Of a stretch of 64,000 nt of DNA, positions 58,896-64,000 are shown one piece after another. The notes beneath the pieces are model-generated. The model was not told where the DNA came from, searched no databases, and saw nothing but the letters and a program-made list of their open reading frames with translations. Within the stretch, counting starts at the first letter, position 1; each line of letters starts with the position of its first letter. Where the stretch lies: contig NOKP01000007.1 of the NCBI GenBank assembly GCA_002682825.1, positions 868,001 to 932,000 of the forward strand, read 5' to 3'. The DNA is from Neonectria sp. B-13. Taxonomy: Eukaryota; Ascomycota; Sordariomycetes; Hypocreales; Nectriaceae. The position numbers and the translations under genes are program-made.

Positions 58896-61722
58896 GGTTG
58901 ACGGCGTTGTGTGTATATTCGTATCGTGGAGTGGTGGACGCGGGGCACAAGATACCGGGAACTTTCGTGAGTATGCTGTCCTCCTTCTCGGGGGAGTGCG
59001 GCGAGATGGCTAGGCGGCCTCTAGTATTTGGCGGGGCTCCGCGTGGGATTCGGAAGCCCGGGGTAAATGCGGGCGTGGTTTGGGGGGATCTTGAAGGGAG
59101 CTTTGAGGTTGAGGTGAGGATTGTTGTGATGTCGCGATGCGATGACACGCGCACGGGCCAGAGCTTTCACCGTCATGGCGGGGATAACTTCCCCCCGCGC
59201 TCCGACCTTTCCCCGGTGTTGGTCACTACAACGCACCCGGGAGCACCTCGACATCTCAACACCAAGCTTCATCGTTTTCTCTGTCTCACATTCCCACACA
59301 AGAACATGAAAGGTAAGGATCCACCCACGGAAAGGGAACCTGTGGGCATGGGACACACGCCTTTGCCTTGCCGTGACTGGATCCGGCGAGCGCTGAGGGT
59401 GCCATGGCATGGCTGCATACTTGAACGATAATAGCAGGACCATAATGCATGATGTTCTGGTTTGCCTGTTATGCAATTGATTCTCTCTGGGTGGGGCGAC
59501 ATATGCTTCTAAATTGCTGTTCGCAGGCCAAAGTATAGTCTCCTTTCGGCTCACTCGTGGACGCTCACTTATCGACTAACGGCTGATCTTGATATGGATC
59601 ATTACTCTGTCTCTTTCTGCGGCCGGGTGGCCGGGTGGCCGACTGTCCAATTCCCTGGAGCCAAGGCAGCATCGTTGATTCCAAGCTTGTTCCTAACCTG
59701 CATGGTAGTCTTCCGGGAACGTTGTACCATGGATGATGCAGGCTGTTGCAGTCGAAATGGGGTTTGCTCGGTGGGCGATACTCCGGGATATAGGGTTTCG
59801 GGCACTTTTACCTGAAACCCTCTAATTGTGAACTTACAGGCCAGTGGTAGGTGATCAATGAACCGTGGGAGTTTCAGGTCTTAATGCCGTGGCAACATGG
59901 CAAAGATTCACCTCGTCGCCAAACCGCCGCATGCCATCATCGTCACATTGGTGGCTAAGGAGACATAAATCTTCATTGGCTCACATCGAGGGCTGACGAC
60001 TCGCTTTGGCGCTTCTTCTGCCGTTTGCTGACTACATGAATGGAACCTCTCTAGCCAGGGTGAGAACTTCAGTGAGAGGCATTCCATCCGACACAACCCC
60101 ACTCCCAGATCATAATCTTCTTAGCCTACAATACTCGATACCCGACTCGTTATATTTGCCCCTGTTTGTGCAGAACTCCCGTCTTTTCATCTGGAGCCCC
60201 TTAGGGATCTGGAAAGTTTCTCCGTCTTCTCCTTTGCCTTGAGTTGTCACCCTTTTTCTTCCCTTGTTTCTCCTTTTCCGGCCTTTCACAGCTTCTGACA
60301 CCATAGATGTAGAATAACCCTAGCGCCGCACGCGTGGAGACGGAGGGTCATGCCCTTGCTGCCTCAACGGGGAGTGCAACAAGAACATACCAATGGCGAG
60401 CTCTTTAAGCTCGCGTGGAATGAGGCGATCGAGGGGCTGATGTCCATAAAGGTATCTTTCGGGTGACGTACCCTAGGGATCAAGTCAAGGAGTACGAGTG
60501 GTAGCGAGTCCGATGGATGGATGTTGGTTCATCTTGTCCTCGAATGCTCCACAGTGTAAGACAGTACATGTACCAACGGCTGTTGCAAAGTTCATCCAGT
60601 CGACGACGTGTGAATGGACGCCCGATGACTTGGATGAGAACATATATACGGGAAGCAGAGCTGGATAGTCTCTCCGCCACATAAACAAATAAACAAACCA
60701 TTTAAACCCCTTCGCCATGCTCCTCGTCACTCCTACTCTTCTGTCTGACACAATCTCGCCACGGAAACCTCGAAAGTTCCACCGAGCGGCTCCCGTCCGC
60801 ATCCCGACGTACTCACCTTTGGCCCCTGCACCGCTTCTTTAATAACCTGTCTCTGATAGCACCGCCGAAAGCGTGAACGCAACTACAAAGGCGAAAACAG
60901 CTGGGACGCCGAGCAGCCGCAGATCGGCACCCCTCCGTCAGTTCCGTCGAGACGGTTTAGACGTGCAACCAGCCCGCCTTCAAGAAGCCAGATACTGTGA
61001 CACTTTCCTCTCATGAGTATCACAATTCACCCAGGGAGGAACCAGAGCGAGCAACAAATATCACAACGGTTTATGCAAGGACATATTTGAGAAAGGAAAG
61101 ATCAGAAGGAGAGATTGAATACCATCAATTTAGATATCTACCGACTAAGAGAGGCTGACTAGAGTAAAGACCGGGAACTTAAACGGGGGATAAGAAGATA
61201 TTTGTACTGAAAGAAACGATCTCTGGGATTATCTTCTTTAGCTTGAGGGCGATCTGGGATAAGAGTTATCTTTTTAAACCTTTCTAGTTGTCTCGATTAT
61301 GTGTGCCCAGTGTTTTTTCATTCTCAATTTCTAATATCTCTCGAGATAAAGTAAAGGCAAATTCCATTCGATGTAATAGACGTAGAATGATATCTAACAA
61401 ACGAGTACTAAGAATAAGATTAAAGGAGGAACCCAAAACGCAGTTGTTCTCTTGCACTCCTGCTACAAAGTGGTAGTTGAGATTCACGAAAGTGTACAGG
61501 GTAAGCGACTTAGCACAAGGCGGGATTTGCTGAGAGACACTCGGCATCCGAGCTCCACTTTTGACTTGTTTGCGGGTTTGCGGGTTTGCGACCACCCAAC
61601 CAGATTCAGCATACATATATCCGGCTCCTTCAACATTCAACATCGACCTCGCTGCAGTCTTCATCTTCACAAGCTCCACCATCTACACTCGCCTCCGCCT
61701 TCGCCGTTAAAACAAAACAAAG
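58896..61722. other. Long divergent intergenic region, no gene recognised
   Basis: 2.8 kb between the SPC19 and thioesterase starts. Frames overlap and lack motifs. The 5' leader of the thioesterase gene has CT-rich and CAAC-rich stretches just before 61723. Confidence 0.5.
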
Positions 61723-62613
61723 ATGTCTGCCAGCCGCCTGGCCCCTCTCATCTTCCCGGCCGCGTCCCAGCACACGGCCACCGTTATCTTTATCCACGGC
61801 CTGGGCGACACGGGCAACGGCTGGGCCTCGGCCGTCGAGAATTGGCGCCGGCGGCAGCGCCTGGATGAGGTCAAGTTCATCTTGCCTCATGCTCCCAGGA
61901 TCCCCATTACCGTCGTGAGTGGTATCTTTCCGTCATGGTGCTGGAGTAGCGATGCTGACGTGGTTGGACTAGAACATGGGCATGCGGATGCCAGGATGGT
62001 TTGATGTGGTATGTGTACACTTGCCTCGATATGCCGGAGTTGCATCTAACACCGGATTTAGGTAGCACTGGGCGGTGATGTCAACACCCTCGTTCGCAAT
62101 GAGGACACCGAAGGCATCAAGCTCAGCCAGAAGTACTTCCACGACCTGATCCAAGAGGAGATCACCTCGGGTATTCCTGCGGACCGCATCGTCCTCGGCG
62201 GCTTCTCCCAGGGCGGCGCCATGGCCATCCTCTCGGGGCTGACCTTCACGGCCAAGCTAGCCGGCATCGTGGGTCTCTCGTCCTGGCTGCTGTTGTCCCA
62301 GGCTTTCCCCAATATGATCTCGCCCCAAGACGCCAACCGCCAGACTCCCGTCATCATGTACCATGGCGACCGGGACCCCGTCGTTCACCCCAACCGGGGC
62401 AAGTTGAGCGCCGACAAGCTTAATGAGCTCGGCTACAACGTGACGTGGAAGACCTATCCGTGAGTACTTGGCTCCCTACCATCTGTTGAACGCCCATCTG
62501 ACAATCTATCTAGGGGCATGGAGCACTCCGCTTGTCTGGAGGAGCTGGATGATGTCGAGGTCTTCTTGAGAGAGAGACTCCCCCCCGTTGGAGAGAGGGA
62601 AAAAGAGCTGTGA
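61723..62613 (+). CDS. apt1: Acyl-protein thioesterase 1 (APT1)
   Basis: Four exons, 61723..61914, 61973..62008, 62062..62459, 62514..62613, 241 residues; introns 53-58 bp, one exon only 36 nt. The alpha/beta-hydrolase triad is complete: Ser in GGFSQGG (about residue 125), Asp in HGDRDPVV (about 181) and His in GMEHS (about 213). The oxyanion loop HGLGDTGNGW is at 25-34. The enzyme removes palmitate from S-acylated proteins such as Ras and G-alpha subunits in the cytosol. Length fits the family (about 230). Start context acaaagATGtct is good. Confidence 0.95.
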
Positions 62614-63362
62614 TAGATGAGCCGAATGACTGGTTTACATACATGCGTGATCCATCATGTGCTGCTCCAGCCTCTCAGAACTTAGACAACCAACAGAAAC
62701 CTTCTTCACATGAACAAGAGACTATCATCTCTAAAGCAATAAGACAGCTTCAATGTCACATGAAAAATACACGAGTTCGGCCCGGGCCCAATCATGACTT
62801 AGTCTACTTGCACGAGCCGCGTGGCATCCGTCTTACAAGGTGCCTCGTGATACGATGGGAAACGCCAGTAAATGCCATGTCTTCTCTCAGAATAGGCAGA
62901 ATGTGTCGAAATTAGTCATCCAATTGGCACCTCTGACGCGGGATGACGTGCATTCCAAGAGCCCTTGGGCCACTAAACGCCCCTAACATTCAGTGGGGGA
63001 AGGGCGGTTACAGCGGGGTGGGTCCTCTGTAATTCTCGCGGGTCCAGTGAAGCACCCGGTTTTCTCCAACAGTTCGTCGCCTGGACATGCTGTCGACCGC
63101 ACACTAGTCTTGATCCTCCCGCTTCGCTTCGTCTCTTTCTTCCATCTACCCACTCCTACTCCAGCTTCTCCTCTCTTCTTCCGCTGGCCTGCCTTGCGCG
63201 AAAACGTACGTCTCTTGTCGCTTGGCACTGACACGATATGCTATTCTCGTCGTCTTCCTCCCGCGCGCCCAACCGCCTTGGCTGAACGAGCCCGCTTCCG
63301 TCCCACCCCAGAATCCTGTGATGTCCTCCCTGGCCCTGGTCTCCATCTCCAGATAAACAAAC
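62614..63362. other. Intergenic; promoter and CT-rich leader of the next gene
   Basis: CT-rich from about 63120 onward, as expected of a 5' leader. No gene seen. Confidence 0.6.
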
Positions 63363-64000
63363 ATGGCCTCTCCCGCACTATCTCGGTCGGTCTCACCGAC
63401 GCCGTCCCAGCTGCCGCCCGTCCCCGGCTCCCCCGTATACTCCATCGCCTCCACGGCGAATCCTCTCTCCCAGTTTAACTTGCCGCTTCCGCCGCCGCCG
63501 CGACCCGCCCACGCCGTCCTCTCCAAAACCGACCTCGGACATTCCCAACAGGCCTACTCCGATCTTCTCTCCTCCGCAAAGGCCTATCGCCTTGCGCTCG
63601 CCAGCCTCTCCACTTCTGCGTCAACGTTTGGTTCTGCCCTCGAAGCATGCGCGCGACTCAAGGAAGCTCGTGCCGAGCATATCGGCCACTCTGGCGCAAC
63701 CAACATGACTGCCAGCTTCACCACCAAGGGCTCTTGCACTGCCGACATGCTAATGTCCGCCTCGGGTGTTCACCACCTTGTGGCAAACCACCAGCAGATC
63801 CTCTCCGAAACTGTCTACCGTTCCTTCGAAGTGCCACTACTACACGACCTCGACAAATGGCAAACCGTTATCGACGACGAGGAGGAGACGTACAAGCAGA
63901 AGGTCCGGGCGCAAAGCAAGGAGATCAAGCGCCTTGAGAAGGAGGGCATGAAGTTACACAAGCAGCGGAGGCGAGATGTTTCGCGCTTCCGGGCGCACTT
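63363..64000 (+). CDS. Ivy1-like phospholipid-binding (I-BAR-type) protein, 5' part only
   Basis: Open from ATG at 63363 to the window edge, 212 residues with no stop and no intron seen. The N-terminus is Ser/Pro-rich (MASPALSRSVSPTPSQLPPV), then NPLSQFNLPLPPPPRPAHAV. Next comes a helical region with TKGSCTADMLMSASGVHHLV and TVYRSFEVPLLHDLDKWQTV, and a long charged coil (IDDEEETYKQKVRAQSKEIK, LEKEGMKLHKQRRRDVSRFR). This layout matches fungal homologues of yeast Ivy1, a vacuolar membrane protein with an inverse-BAR fold that binds phospholipids and Ypt7 and affects TORC1. The match is from memory of the family; the C-terminal part is outside the window. Confidence 0.65.
   Translation, partial: MASPALSRSVSPTPSQLPPVPGSPVYSIASTANPLSQFNLPLPPPPRPAHAVLSKTDLGHSQQAYSDLLSSAKAYRLALASLSTSASTFGSALEACARLKEARAEHIGHSGATNMTASFTTKGSCTADMLMSASGVHHLVANHQQILSETVYRSFEVPLLHDLDKWQTVIDDEEETYKQKVRAQSKEIKRLEKEGMKLHKQRRRDVSRFRAH

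Overview
The window is nuclear DNA of a filamentous ascomycete. Genes carry many short GT-AG introns (about 50-80 bp). There is a HET-domain gene, a NACHT STAND (NLR-like) gene, a Zn2Cys6 regulator, dynactin p24 (RO-10), DASH Spc19 and SHO1. All point to Pezizomycotina, most likely Sordariomycetes and perhaps Hypocreales. I do not assign a genus. Exon-intron structures were assembled by hand from splice signals and family conservation, so several genes here do not exist as single open frames.

Layout. 1-552: 3' end of an MFS sugar transporter. 1138-3042 (-): HET-domain protein. 5146-6851 (-): amino-acid permease. 6852-14031: about 7 kb with no convincing intact gene, only an unidentified broken relic (10909-11305). 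14032-19004 (+): complete 15-exon phosphoribosylformylglycinamidine synthase (purine synthesis). 19409-19509 (-): intron-containing tRNA-Ile(UAU). 19510-26146: gene-poor, with a decayed siderophore-transporter relic (20584-21280), a four-exon Cys/His-module mini-gene (23018-23527) and an 81-residue membrane protein (25171-25416, -). 26147-28850 (-): Zn2Cys6 transcription factor. 29561-31469: divergent pair of an NAD(P)-binding reductase-like protein and an SRPBCC lipid-binding-fold protein. 32116-34148 (-): NRAMP metal transporter. 35224-35305 (-): tRNA-Ser(AGA). 36453-36650 (+): small Cys-rich protein. 36651-40191: no gene seen.

40192-46752 is dense housekeeping DNA: NAD(P)HX epimerase (-) divergent from mitochondrial ribosomal protein bS16m (+), a vacuolar-type amino-acid transporter (-) divergent from dynactin p24 (+), then tRNA-Tyr(GUA). 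47311-50591 (-) is a NACHT STAND gene whose reading frame is cut by one in-frame TAG and then continues in the same frame into an Arg/Ser-rich tail. 50592-56063 is non-coding and ends in a roughly 2 kb pyrimidine-rich stretch ahead of SHO1 (56064-57175, +). Then come SPC19 (-), acyl-protein thioesterase 1 (+) and the 5' part of an Ivy1-like protein running off the right edge.

The genes form no single pathway cluster. The most unusual items are the exon-modular Cys/His mini-gene, the interrupted NLR-like gene and the two gene relics. I found no CRISPR array and no intact transposon; the regions without genes were scanned by eye only.
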